A stretch of DNA of 64,000 bases from CAYWWY01 sp964580185. GTDB taxonomy: Bacteria > Thermotogota > Thermotogae > MWEM01. Positions 25,092 to 33,940 of the stretch are shown here, in pieces (the stretch's first letter is position 1; each line of letters begins with the position of its first letter). The stretch covers positions 1 through 64,000 of the forward strand of contig CAZOJQ010000006.1 of the NCBI GenBank assembly GCA_964580185.1, read 5' to 3'. Below the pieces are notes generated by a model. The model was not told the DNA's origin, did not search any database, and was given only the letters and a program-made list of their open reading frames with translations. The position numbers and the translations under genes are program-made.

Positions 25092-26281
25092 TCCTTCGGT
25101 TTCTGAAAAAGGCTATCTTCCTGCGCGCCCTTCTATTGATCGCCTGGGGTTTTCCGATCGTATTATTGTGCGGGTGCATGCTCTTTACCCCCAGTTATAC
25201 CATTCTGCTGATCTTAGGAGATTCACACCCCGCTGAAGACCCCAATGCCCATCGAATGGAAATTGCAGCTCAAATAGCCTGGCAAGACCACTACGACCCG
25301 ATGAAATACCCGTTTTCCCTAACGCTTCGGGTTTTACCCGACACTGAGGAATTGGGTCGGTGGATCGCCAACCGGGAAGAACCATCTACCAATCAACCGA
25401 CGATCGCAGTAATCGGTGGGGATACCGCGTCACTCAGCCGGAGATTGGCCGAAATGACAGCTGACAAGAAGATCGTCCACATCTCCCCAGCGCCTGGTGA
25501 CGACCGCCTGTACGCAGAACACCCGCACAGCTTTGCAACCCGGGGTAGCGCCGTTCAAGAAGCGGAAATCATGGAACTCATTTTGTTGAACTATTGCGCA
25601 GAGCAATCCATTGAAATTGTCTATCATCCTTCTTTGGAATGGGTTGAACGGATGGAGGCTTTCTTATCGATTCTTGAGAACCATACCCATTTTCCCGTCC
25701 AGTTGGTTGAGTATTCCTTTGACAATATGCGTCTGCCGCGAACGAAGTCCCCTAATCAAGAATCCTCAGACCCATCTGTTTTGATTCTCTTTCTTCCTCG
25801 GGAAGACTGCAGGGATTTTCTTGCGCGTGACCTGGATTCTCTTCGGTCGCATCGGATCATTGTGAGCAGCCAGTCCATTGATTCTGAGCTCGAGTCGCTT
25901 TCAGAAACCCTCGACACATCCATTTACGCCGTGATGCCTCGTGTGGAATATGACACGAGTCCGTCTGCGCACCCTCATTCGAACCTGGATTGGGAACGAT
26001 TTGCACAAAGATATCAGGCCCAAACAGGCCAGAAAGAACTGGATGCTCTCGCCGCAGACACATACGCAGCCGTTTATGCGTTGTTGGAAGTTATCCGGAT
26101 AAATGGGGAATCGTTTGACGCCATTCTGGAAGGGCTATATGAATACAAAGGATATGGCATAACCGGTCCGATCGCCTTCACTCTAGCAGGTATTGTGGAA
26201 GAGAACCCGTATGTACCCGTCCAGATTTTTGCCCAAGGGCCGATCCTGCTCCGACATTCTCCTTTGAAATCAGAGGAATGA
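25088..26281 (+). CDS. Periplasmic binding protein type 1-like lipoprotein
   Basis: 397 residues. A hydrophobic N-terminus ends in LLCGC (about 26-30), a plausible but atypical lipobox. The remainder looks like the two-lobe type 1 (LivJ/branched-chain amino acid) binding fold: TIAVIGGDTASLSRRLAEM..., SIEIVYHPSLEWVERMEAFL, and DALAADTYAAVYALLEVI, which matches the AYDAVxLLAxAI segment of the family. No ABC permease or ATPase lies nearby. Translation is coupled to the diguanylate cyclase gene by a 4-nt overlap. A sensing rather than transport role is possible. Confidence 0.65.
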   Translation: MILRFLKKAIFLRALLLIAWGFPIVLLCGCMLFTPSYTILLILGDSHPAEDPNAHRMEIAAQIAWQDHYDPMKYPFSLTLRVLPDTEELGRWIANREEPSTNQPTIAVIGGDTASLSRRLAEMTADKKIVHISPAPGDDRLYAEHPHSFATRGSAVQEAEIMELILLNYCAEQSIEIVYHPSLEWVERMEAFLSILENHTHFPVQLVEYSFDNMRLPRTKSPNQESSDPSVLILFLPREDCRDFLARDLDSLRSHRIIVSSQSIDSELESLSETLDTSIYAVMPRVEYDTSPSAHPHSNLDWERFAQRYQAQTGQKELDALAADTYAAVYALLEVIRINGESFDAILEGLYEYKGYGITGPIAFTLAGIVEENPYVPVQIFAQGPILLRHSPLKSEE

Positions 26282-26323
26282 ATGGTCTTGGAATTACAGC
26301 AGACCTGCTTCATCCGGGACGCT

Positions 26324-26968
26324 CTAGGTTGGCAGATGATTTCGGAACGCGAAAATCGCAATTTGCGTGCGATCTCGGAGATTCAGCTTGGACAAGATCT
26401 TTCCAATGTTGTTTTTGACCGTTCCTTCAGATAGAAACAGTCGATCGGCGATCTCTTTATTGGACAACCCTTGACAGATCCACCGAATGAGTTCCAGATC
26501 TTTCTCACTGAGCAAGTATTCCTCAATAATCTTGCTCAAAGCAGCGGGGGACGATTTTGAAGGTTCCATTATCCGTTGGACAATCCGAGGAGCGATGGCC
26601 ACATTCCCAATATGGGCATTTTTGATCGCTTCATAAATCCGTTGGCTAGAACTATCCTTGAGCAAATACCCGCTGGCACCGTATGATAGGGCTGCGTGGA
26701 TGTATTCGTCGTCCATGAAGGTAGTCAAGATCACGACCTGTATCTCCGGATGCATCTCTTTAATCATTCGAGTTCCCTCCACACCATCACACCGATCCAT
26801 CCGGATATCCATCAGGATCACATCAGGGTTCTTTTGTCTACAGAAGCGAACCGCTTCCAACCCGTTATGGCAGACACCAATCACTTCAATATCGGAAAAT
26901 CCCTCAAGAATGAGTCGTAGCCCTTCGCAAATCAATGCTTCATCATCCACGATCAATACTTTGATCAT
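26324..26968 (-). CDS. NarL/FixJ-type (LuxR HTH) response regulator
   Basis: 214 residues from the ATG 9 nt after GGAGG. Receiver with VDDE, D54 (LMDIRMD) and the conserved TTF and K (LLKDSSS). The C-terminal LuxR-type helix-turn-helix reads LSEKDLELIRWICQGLSNKEIADRLFLSEGTVKNNIGKIL in pattern, with the ending typical of DesR/LiaR. It overlaps the histidine kinase gene by 26 nt. It is convergent with the binding-protein lipoprotein, with no evident terminator between them. Confidence 0.92.
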   Translation of the reverse strand: MIKVLIVDDEALICEGLRLILEGFSDIEVIGVCHNGLEAVRFCRQKNPDVILMDIRMDRCDGVEGTRMIKEMHPEIQVVILTTFMDDEYIHAALSYGASGYLLKDSSSQRIYEAIKNAHIGNVAIAPRIVQRIMEPSKSSPAALSKIIEEYLLSEKDLELIRWICQGLSNKEIADRLFLSEGTVKNNIGKILSKLNLRDRTQIAIFAFRNHLPT

Positions 26969-28172
26969 TGGCTGTGTCCTCCTTTTTTGCTCCCTCCGCG
27001 ATCCTGCGAGGCAGATGAACATTGACTTCGAATCCCTTCCCTGGTTCCGAAAAGACAGCCATAGTCCCACCGAGAGAATCAACCCGTTCTCGAATGCCCT
27101 TCAACCCCATACCGAATTGAATGGGGAACGATCCCTGCCCATCGTCTTTGATCTGAGAGTATACTCCATCCTCAAGAAACTGGATGGATATCTGAACCCG
27201 CTGAGCCTTTCCATGGCGCAAACTGTTGCTCAAACATTCCTGAACAATTCGATACAATTGATGACTCTGGTCCGAGTTTATGGAATACCCCGCTTTGGAC
27301 CGGATTAACCGGACATCCATACCAGTGAGTTTTCGAAAGGTTTTGATCAGTTCTTCAATCGCGAAAATCCCTTCGAAATGGTCGAATTCGATGGGGCGAA
27401 GCTCTCGTACCGTTCTGCGAACATTTTCCAGCGACTCTTGAGTAAAGCCGACCAAATGTCCGATCATTTGTTCCGCTTGCCCTGGATCCTTTTGAATCAA
27501 TGATCGAATGGCCTGCAATTGGATCCCGAGGGTGGACAAGGCATGACCGGCGCTATCGTGCAATTCGCGCGAAATCCGGGCTCGTTCCCGCAGAAGCGTT
27601 AGTTCTTCAATGGTTTGAGAATACTGTTCCAATGTATCATAGGCTTCTTTGAGTCTCTCTTCGGAAACACGGAGTTGGTCGTACAACTCTTGGGCAATCT
27701 GCTTTTTGCCCCGTTCTTTTTGCAGAATCAAACAGAATCCTGCGGGGAAGAGACACAGCAGAAGATCGGCCCAAAACGCCACAGAATCCTGTCCCCCAAA
27801 GAAATTCGGGCTTACAGTATGATACGCCAAAACCAGAACGGAAAGAATCGCTGCCAATGAAATGAAGTACGGTGCATTCTTCTTGGATATCGATCCATCC
27901 ATAATCACCGAAAGTAGGAAGATGGAAAGGAATCCGCCATACTGGAAAAATAGAAGGACCCCTAAAACGGTCTCTGCAGCCAAGGACGCCCAAAAGAAAA
28001 CCATACGATACGAAAAGAAGTAATTTTCTCGCAATTGTGACAAAGCAATCCAGCCAAGAACCATCACCCATCCTGCAGGATATATCGTAGGTTGGGCAAT
28101 TTCCCAACGCACCACCCAAAAAACCGCAAATCCATACGAAAGAAGCTTTATGATCGATAGCGAGCTCCGCAT
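26943..28172 (-). CDS. DesK/NarX-type sensor histidine kinase
   Basis: 409 residues. The N-terminal 150 residues form about five or six membrane helices with hardly any extracytoplasmic domain. A coiled coil (about 155-195) follows, then HisKA_3 with phospho-acceptor H205 (ISRELHDSAGHALS). The HATPase domain has QECLSNSLRHGKA, DDGQG and GMGLKGIRERVDSLGG. An intramembrane-sensing kinase partnered with the overlapping NarL-type regulator. AAGGAG ribosome site; a minus-strand TGGTATACT promoter is upstream. Targets are not visible. Confidence 0.9.
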   Translation of the reverse strand: MRSSLSIIKLLSYGFAVFWVVRWEIAQPTIYPAGWVMVLGWIALSQLRENYFFSYRMVFFWASLAAETVLGVLLFFQYGGFLSIFLLSVIMDGSISKKNAPYFISLAAILSVLVLAYHTVSPNFFGGQDSVAFWADLLLCLFPAGFCLILQKERGKKQIAQELYDQLRVSEERLKEAYDTLEQYSQTIEELTLLRERARISRELHDSAGHALSTLGIQLQAIRSLIQKDPGQAEQMIGHLVGFTQESLENVRRTVRELRPIEFDHFEGIFAIEELIKTFRKLTGMDVRLIRSKAGYSINSDQSHQLYRIVQECLSNSLRHGKAQRVQISIQFLEDGVYSQIKDDGQGSFPIQFGMGLKGIRERVDSLGGTMAVFSEPGKGFEVNVHLPRRIAEGAKKEDTANDQSIDRG

Positions 28173-28250
28173 CCCTGAACTCCTTATCCCTGAAAATCAA
28201 TCCCCCCCGAAGAGACCAACACTCCGGGGTGGCCGCAGTTTCTCAGGGCT

Positions 28251-28259
28251 AGTATACCA
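28251..28259 (-). promoter_or_regulatory. Extended -10 promoter of the DesK/NarL-type pair
   Basis: TGG-TATACT on the minus strand, about 80 nt before the kinase ATG. It is back-to-back with the plus-strand promoter at 28297-28305. Confidence 0.5.
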
Positions 28260-28296
28260 TAGATCTCGAAGGTACGCCCCATTTTTTGGCCAATCA

Positions 28297-28305
28297 TGGT
28301 ATAAT
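28297..28305 (+). promoter_or_regulatory. Extended -10 promoter of the lipoprotein genes
   Basis: TGG-TATAAT, giving a leader of about 95 nt before the ATG at 28405. Confidence 0.6.
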
Positions 28306-28404
28306 CTACAATGTCAAATCTCCTTCCCAATCCATGTCCGATTGTCTGAACGCAGAGCATTCCATTCTCTTCCGAGTCGGGAAGGAATCATAAGGAGGGG
28401 TTTT

Positions 28405-29073
28405 ATGAAACAGGTATGGAAGGCTTTGATCGTATTACTATGTATTGCCGCAATTTTGCCCTCTTGCGACATATTCCAACCTCCGTTTGATCCAGCGGCC
28501 TTTTTTGCGCCGATGTTCAATGACTTGAAGATCTTGATTCAAACCGTCCCACTGCCTCCAATCATCACTTCTGAGGCGGATTTCCCGCAAACATGGGAAG
28601 AATGGCGGCAGTTGTTGGATGATCGTCCCAATGGATTCACGATTCCTCAATCGGTGAAAAACTTTGCAAACCAGTATGTCTATGTCGCTCCGACTGCATC
28701 GAAAACCGGAGACGTATATTTGCAAGCGGAAGAGCTCATCTATATCATGGCCTTTCTGTACCAAAAAGCCTCTTTGCACGGGATCCACGAGACCACGCTG
28801 CCTCAATCTTCTGTTGAACGATCCATAATCTTCGAGGGGGGATCGATACCGAATTATATCCGGAAAGTCTACTTGGCAAGCATGATTTGGAAATTCGCGG
28901 ACAATGTGTTTTCGTCAGAAACTCCGAATCCTTTCATTACAGTGGTATTGCCGTTCATGAAGATCAACGAAAAACCCTATCTGTTCTGTGTGTGGGGGGA
29001 TGAGTTTACCCAAGGACCTCAGCCAATTTTCCCGGAACCTTATGCGATATGGATTTGGTTATCCCTTTCCTAA
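28405..29073 (+). CDS. Hypothetical lipoprotein, paralogue 1
   Basis: 222 residues from the ATG after AAGGAGGGG; an upstream open extension is rejected as it runs through the promoter. Signal peptide with lipobox LPSC (18-21), then CDIFQPPFDP. The mature part is mostly helical, with aromatic-rich segments. About half of it aligns with the next gene: the CDIFQPPFDPxAFFxPM start, the NFAxQY segment, the [YF]L...VY segment, and a C-terminal PFMK-x-x-x-KPY near the end. I know no family. Probably anchored in the envelope. Confidence 0.6.
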   Translation: MKQVWKALIVLLCIAAILPSCDIFQPPFDPAAFFAPMFNDLKILIQTVPLPPIITSEADFPQTWEEWRQLLDDRPNGFTIPQSVKNFANQYVYVAPTASKTGDVYLQAEELIYIMAFLYQKASLHGIHETTLPQSSVERSIIFEGGSIPNYIRKVYLASMIWKFADNVFSSETPNPFITVVLPFMKINEKPYLFCVWGDEFTQGPQPIFPEPYAIWIWLSLS

Positions 29074-29110
29074 ACGAAAAAATACGGTCTTCACGACAAG
29101 GAGGTACCTC

Positions 29111-29770
29111 ATGAAAAACCGGTGGAAAGTATCGGTTATGGTATTGTGTATCATTCCTTTGCTCTTCTCTTGCGACATTTTCCAGCCCCCATTTGATCCT
29201 GTTGCATTCTTTACGCCCATGTACAACGCGTTTCGTATCTTGGTTCAAACAACTCCGATTCCAGAGATCTCCGATGGGATTTTTAGCGATGGATTTGCCT
29301 CGGATGAACAAACCTTGCTCCAAACCTTCCGCGCCAACGGTCCCGAGATCCCTCAATCCATCAAGAACTTCGCAACCCAGTACATTCACCTGGGGGGGAC
29401 TGCCACCAGAGATGGTGAGGCCTATGAGTTGGCTGAATGGTTGCTCTATATGATTTGTATATATTATGACCGTGTCACAATGTATGGGATCAACGAAGGG
29501 ACTTTGCCGGTAACTATGCAGGAACGTTCTGGCGCATATCTGGGCGACCTGCTTCCTGCCTATCTCCGAACCGTATACTTTACGGATTTGGTCTTCCGGA
29601 TCAATCCTGAAATCGAAACTGAGAAGCTTTTCGTTACAGCCTTATGGCCATTCATGAAGTATGGAGATAAACCCTATATCATGACTATTTGGGAGGATGA
29701 CCTTCCCGGTGGGGGATTTATTGAACTACCCATATTCCCAATACCATATTTTCTTATATTTTTCCTCTAA
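29111..29770 (+). CDS. Hypothetical lipoprotein, paralogue 2
   Basis: 219 residues, 37 nt after paralogue 1. Lipobox LFSC (18-21) followed by the same CDIFQPPFDP, then an aligned body: IPQSxKNFAxQY, ELAEWLLYMICIYY in place of QAEELIYIMAFLY, LPAYLRTVYFTDLVF, and WPFMKYGDKPY. The arrangement shows a tandem gene duplication with substantial divergence. The C-terminus is hydrophobic and Pro/Phe-rich. AAGGAGGTACCTC precedes the ATG. Function unknown. Confidence 0.6.
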   Translation: MKNRWKVSVMVLCIIPLLFSCDIFQPPFDPVAFFTPMYNAFRILVQTTPIPEISDGIFSDGFASDEQTLLQTFRANGPEIPQSIKNFATQYIHLGGTATRDGEAYELAEWLLYMICIYYDRVTMYGINEGTLPVTMQERSGAYLGDLLPAYLRTVYFTDLVFRINPEIETEKLFVTALWPFMKYGDKPYIMTIWEDDLPGGGFIELPIFPIPYFLIFFL

Positions 29771-29850
29771 GCAATTCGAGAATCCCCCCGTTGGTACAAC
29801 CAAAACTCCCTACCTAAGACTCCCCTTATGGTCGGAAGGAGGCGTTCGGT

Positions 29851-30048
29851 ATGCATATGCACAAACTGCACATTCCTGATATGTCCTGCGATCACTGTGT
29901 TCGTCGAATCCGAGAAGCCTTGGAATCAGAAGGCGTCAAGATCGCGCAAATCAACTTGAAGACGAAAGAAGTAACCTTGGAAACCCTGCAGATCGATCCG
30001 ATTCTGGAAATCCTGGAAGACATAGGATATCCGGCCATCCTATTATAA
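29851..30048 (+). CDS. Small heavy-metal-associated (HMA) domain protein
   Basis: 65 residues, a single CopZ-like ferredoxin fold with the metal motif MSCDHC (C13, C16), LKTKEVTLE and the final ILEDIGYPAILL that matches the family's L-x-x-x-GY-x-A end. Expected to bind copper or another soft metal and hand it on in the cytoplasm. Strong GGAAGGAGG ribosome site. No copper ATPase or metal regulator is adjacent. The N-terminal MHMH may add ligands. Confidence 0.88.
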   Translation: MHMHKLHIPDMSCDHCVRRIREALESEGVKIAQINLKTKEVTLETLQIDPILEILEDIGYPAILL

Positions 30049-30134
30049 ACCATGGATTGGCCGGTCTTTTTTCATCGGCCTTTGCATAGGATCCATACGG
30101 ATGTGCACCACTTTTGCAGATAAGAGGTGGCATT

Positions 30135-31457
30135 TTGAAACGATTGACTGGGGAAAAGAAACGGTTTCTGAAGGAAACAGCTCAAGCATACGCATTCCTT
30201 CTTCCTTCTTTCATTATCTTGGGGATTTTTACCTTTTGGCCGATTGGGTATTCTCTGGTGCTTTCTTTTTTCAACTGGAACTTCGCCACGATGCGTAACC
30301 CGTTTTTTCACGGTTGGGCCAACTACGCGGAATTGTTTCGGATTCAAACTCCCCTTTCCTACTCGTTTTCGGTAGGACTGGCATATTCCTTTCTGTATAT
30401 AGCTCTGGCTTTATGGGCCAACCAATGGATCCGTATGCTTGTATCTTCGATCCAGCATCCCCAACGCCACATTGACCTCAGCCGTCTTCGGAAGATCGGG
30501 ATTACTTTTGCCATCTCCCTCTCGTTCCTCCTGGGGGTTTTCTTCAGCCAAATGCAGCATATTCCTGGGATATGGATCGTTGGGTGTGTTTCGGTTTTTG
30601 GCATGCTCCTCATGAAAAAACGGTTGTCATCGCCCTTTTCCTCGAGTCTTTGGTTTTCTTTGCTCTGTGTTGTCGGTCTTTATGCGCTGATGCGACACCT
30701 AAGCGGAGTTCCGTATGAACTTTTCGATTTTCTCGTCATGACCAAAGAGGCTTCTCTATTCATCAAAGCGATCTATAACACCCTTTATTACGTTGTGTTG
30801 ACAACCCCCACAGGAATCATCATCAGTCTTGGAATTGCCTTATTGTTGAATCTACCCCTTCAGGGGAAGCCATTTTTCCGAACGGCTTTTTTTATCCCGT
30901 ATGTTACTTCGGTTGTTGCCATCTCCCTAGTATGGCAATGGATTTTCAACGATAGTTTTGGATTGATGAACTATATAATTACCCTGTTCGGAGGCAGTCC
31001 AGTGCGGTGGTTGACCGATGAGCGATGGACGATCCCTACGGTGGCTATCATATCTGTTTGGAAGAGTGTAGGATATAATGCGATTATTTTTTTGGCCGGA
31101 TTGCAAAGCATTGATAAATTTTATTACGAAGCCGCTGAGGTGGATGGGGCAAAAAGCCTGCAAAAATTCCGACACATCACTTGGCCTTTGCTATCTCCCA
31201 CCACTTTTTTTGTCCTCATCGTTTCTGTGATATCCAATTTTAAGGTTTTTACGGAAATTTTCGTTCTTTATAATCAAGTCCCCGGACCCTACAACAATAG
31301 CGGGATGACGATGGTATACTATATCTTCAACCAATTCTACGCTGCACAACAGATGGGAAAAGCAAGCGCAGCCGCGTATATCCTCTTTATGATCATACTG
31401 GTGCTCACATTCTTCCAATTCCGAGTTGGGAGGCAAAAGGTGCAGTATGTCGGATAA
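30135..31457 (+). CDS. MalF/UgpA-type sugar ABC transporter permease with extra membrane segments
   Basis: 440 residues from a TTG 5 nt after GAGGTGG; the alternative TTG 21 nt upstream lacks a site. Helix 1 (about 15-45) holds the usual LLPSFIILGIFTFWPIGYSLVLSF. The permease core resumes near residue 215, with the EAA loop EAAEVDGAKSLQKFRHITWPLL near 330-350. Between them (about 65-215) is an insertion of about 150 residues with three or four extra hydrophobic helices. Family members are normally about 290 residues. It overlaps the next permease gene by 11 nt. No binding protein or ATPase gene lies nearby. Confidence 0.85.
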   Translation: MKRLTGEKKRFLKETAQAYAFLLPSFIILGIFTFWPIGYSLVLSFFNWNFATMRNPFFHGWANYAELFRIQTPLSYSFSVGLAYSFLYIALALWANQWIRMLVSSIQHPQRHIDLSRLRKIGITFAISLSFLLGVFFSQMQHIPGIWIVGCVSVFGMLLMKKRLSSPFSSSLWFSLLCVVGLYALMRHLSGVPYELFDFLVMTKEASLFIKAIYNTLYYVVLTTPTGIIISLGIALLLNLPLQGKPFFRTAFFIPYVTSVVAISLVWQWIFNDSFGLMNYIITLFGGSPVRWLTDERWTIPTVAIISVWKSVGYNAIIFLAGLQSIDKFYYEAAEVDGAKSLQKFRHITWPLLSPTTFFVLIVSVISNFKVFTEIFVLYNQVPGPYNNSGMTMVYYIFNQFYAAQQMGKASAAAYILFMIILVLTFFQFRVGRQKVQYVG

Positions 31458-33837
31458 GCGAATGAAAAAAAACCGAATCAAAAAACCCTTGTTTTGGAGC
31501 ATTGTGTACTTTGCTCTGGGGGTAGGCGTTATCGTCATGTTGATGCCTTTTGTATGGATGATCCTCACATCCTTCAAACTCAGCGGAGAAGTGGAAAGTT
31601 TTCCCCCCCGATGGACCACCGACGCCTTCTCTTCGCACCGTTCGGTCCAATTGAATCTCATCCGGGGAGAAGGGTTTGCCATTGACTTTTCATCCCTCCG
31701 CCTTGAAGAATTTCTGAACCTGGATGTTCTTCTGGCGAGCGCCCAGGAAGAGGGTGAAAAGCTCCTCTCCCTAAGCATTAACGATGACCCTCCTTATCGG
31801 GGCACCATGACCCTGACGCTGGGATCCCAAGATAGCGTCGTTACGTACACCCAAGATATTCCATCCGAAATGCGCCATCGTTTCGATCAGAATGTGGACT
31901 CCTTTTTTCCGCTTCCCGATGATCTGATGCTTCCGGTCATGGAGATCTTGGAGATCGAAGATACCACTTTGATGTTGATTGGTCTCAAGAACTACCTCTT
32001 TTTTGGGCAAAACAGCCTCGTTACCCGGAGATTATTGACTCAGTGGATCAGCCAGACCATGGAACGATCCAACCAGGTCCTGATCGATCAGGGAGACAGA
32101 TGGATCAGTCACGCTCGACTTCAGGATGATTCAGGCGACAGCGTAGAAGTTGCAGAAGAAAAACAGAGAATTCGCGCCTTTTTCCAAGAGTCGATGGATC
32201 TTTTTCCCACCACGATGGCGCGTCTCCAGCTGCGTTTGGATGACCTCCGCAGAGGGCGACAGATTTTTGAAGCCAATGAAATCACAGAGTTTGCTGTTTT
32301 CTTCAAAGAGCTGATTCGGCCTTTGGTCGACCTCCCTGACACGACAACCACTTGGGCGGCGTTGAATCTGTATCATCGGAATTTTGCGCAACCCCTGTTG
32401 ATCGTTCAGAATCTTCTTTCTTTGTCCATGGAAACTTGGGTTTTCTATGAACAAGCGCAGGACTATAGAGCGGAAGACTTCTCCATCCGGTTCCAGTTTC
32501 CCAGTGAAGAAACCCAGAAATCCGCCATTATCAAGCAATTGGAACGCGCTCCTTTGACCAACCATCAGATCACAACCACTTTTGATATCATAGAATCCGT
32601 TCGGCTCGGAGAATACTCCACCCGATTGTTGCAGATCATCAATCAGTATTGGGATGAACGGCTCGATCAAATTGGAATCCCAAGGGTTCGCCATCCTGGA
32701 GTTATTGCTCAGCTTCGCGAAATTACCGATCCTTTGCACTCTTTGTTTGCTCCGTTTTTCCGTGAAAAGGGCCTATTGGAGGATCATACTATTGATCGGT
32801 TGACCGATCATTCATGGACCCAGCTGGGCGATATGGCGCGATGGAACACTGATCAAAGCAGTCTGTTTGCTCAAGCGATCGTTCGAACCCGCCTGCTTTT
32901 GGCCAATGACAAGATATCGGAGGGCGAGATCGCATCTCTCATCATTGCGCGGATTTCTGAAGATCACTGGATTCGGGTCTTTTCGGACATATACAATCGA
33001 GAAACCGCTCGAATGGAGATCCTCTCTGCTCCAGAACAGGTCCGTTCCATCCGCTATCGAGGATTGCGAACCATCGAAGTGGAATTTGGTGGTATCGACC
33101 CGTTTTGGTTCTGGGACGAACCCTCGCGCCTTACTGTTTCCTTTACCCCGGGGGAGATCGTTGCCAACATCTTTCAAAACTACGTGAACGCATGGAATGC
33201 AGGGAAATACTTCGGGTACTACTATTTCAACACAGTATTTATTGCCATAGTCACAACGTTTTTAAACATCATATTTGCGGCCATGGCTGCTTTTGCCTTT
33301 TCGAAGATGCGCTTCTTTGCAAAAAATGCCATCTTTATGATCTTTATATCCACCATGATGGTCCCCGGTGAAGTTTTGCTGGTTCCTAACTATATTACCT
33401 TGACTCGATTTGGTTGGATCGATACCTATTGGGCCTTGATCGTTCCGTGGACTGTCAGTGTCTTTGTCATTTTCCTCATGCGGCAGCACTTTTTGACTGT
33501 GCCGGACGAGCTGTATGATGCGGGAAAGATTGATGGAATCACCAAATGGGGGTTTTTGTGGCGGGTTATGGTGCCTCTGTCCAAACCGGTGATCATCACA
33601 GGGGCATTGCTCCAGTTTGTTGGCAGCTGGAACGCCTTCCTGTGGGTGTTGATCGTGACCAAAAGCCCTCAGGTGCGTACCTTGCCTGTCGGATTGGCTA
33701 ACTTTAGCAGTGAAGTAGGCACTATGTACAATCAGCTCATGGCCGCGTCGACCTTCTCTATGCTGCCTGTGGTCATTCTGTTTTTGTTTGTGCAAAAATA
33801 CTTTATCCAAGGAATCGCGCGTACGGGATTGAAATGA
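31447..33837 (+). CDS. MalG-type sugar ABC transporter permease with ~515-residue insertion
   Basis: 796 residues; the usual length is about 275. Helix 1 (about 15-41) and the family's following segment (SFKLSGEVESFPPRW) are normal. The core then resumes at residue 578 with NYVNAWNAG, then an EAA-like loop, here DELYDAGKIDGITKWGF (near 687), and ends normally. Residues about 58-575 are inserted on the periplasmic side, mainly helical and acidic, with no membrane helix and no domain I recognise. The frame is open throughout and the insert shares the base composition and codon style of its neighbours. Its start overlaps the MalF-type gene. It may replace or supplement a soluble binding protein (speculation). 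Confidence 0.85.
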   Translation: MSDKRMKKNRIKKPLFWSIVYFALGVGVIVMLMPFVWMILTSFKLSGEVESFPPRWTTDAFSSHRSVQLNLIRGEGFAIDFSSLRLEEFLNLDVLLASAQEEGEKLLSLSINDDPPYRGTMTLTLGSQDSVVTYTQDIPSEMRHRFDQNVDSFFPLPDDLMLPVMEILEIEDTTLMLIGLKNYLFFGQNSLVTRRLLTQWISQTMERSNQVLIDQGDRWISHARLQDDSGDSVEVAEEKQRIRAFFQESMDLFPTTMARLQLRLDDLRRGRQIFEANEITEFAVFFKELIRPLVDLPDTTTTWAALNLYHRNFAQPLLIVQNLLSLSMETWVFYEQAQDYRAEDFSIRFQFPSEETQKSAIIKQLERAPLTNHQITTTFDIIESVRLGEYSTRLLQIINQYWDERLDQIGIPRVRHPGVIAQLREITDPLHSLFAPFFREKGLLEDHTIDRLTDHSWTQLGDMARWNTDQSSLFAQAIVRTRLLLANDKISEGEIASLIIARISEDHWIRVFSDIYNRETARMEILSAPEQVRSIRYRGLRTIEVEFGGIDPFWFWDEPSRLTVSFTPGEIVANIFQNYVNAWNAGKYFGYYYFNTVFIAIVTTFLNIIFAAMAAFAFSKMRFFAKNAIFMIFISTMMVPGEVLLVPNYITLTRFGWIDTYWALIVPWTVSVFVIFLMRQHFLTVPDELYDAGKIDGITKWGFLWRVMVPLSKPVIITGALLQFVGSWNAFLWVLIVTKSPQVRTLPVGLANFSSEVGTMYNQLMAASTFSMLPVVILFLFVQKYFIQGIARTGLK

Positions 33838-33940
33838 TCCCGTTCTGATTCAAGGATTGACTGCAAATGCCGATAAACCCGATGATCGGATTCTGACCGA
33901 TGAATCCGCGCGCAGCTGATTGTTTGAGGGAGGGGTAATC

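Noticed and set aside
28150..28404. N-terminal extension of lipoprotein 1
   Set aside because: It runs through two divergent promoters, and the strong ribosome site and signal peptide begin at 28405.
29851..30048. Copper-resistance operon around the HMA protein
   Set aside because: No CopA-type ATPase, CsoR or CopY is next to it; only the small metal-binding protein is present.
30049..30134. Terminator after the HMA gene (GGCCG...CGGCC)
   Set aside because: The stem is only 5 bp, its T-rich part lies in the loop, and the following T-run is short.
31447..33837. Fusion artefact or frameshifted pair in the MalG-type permease
   Set aside because: One uninterrupted frame of 796 codons; both ends belong to the same permease and the insert looks coding throughout.
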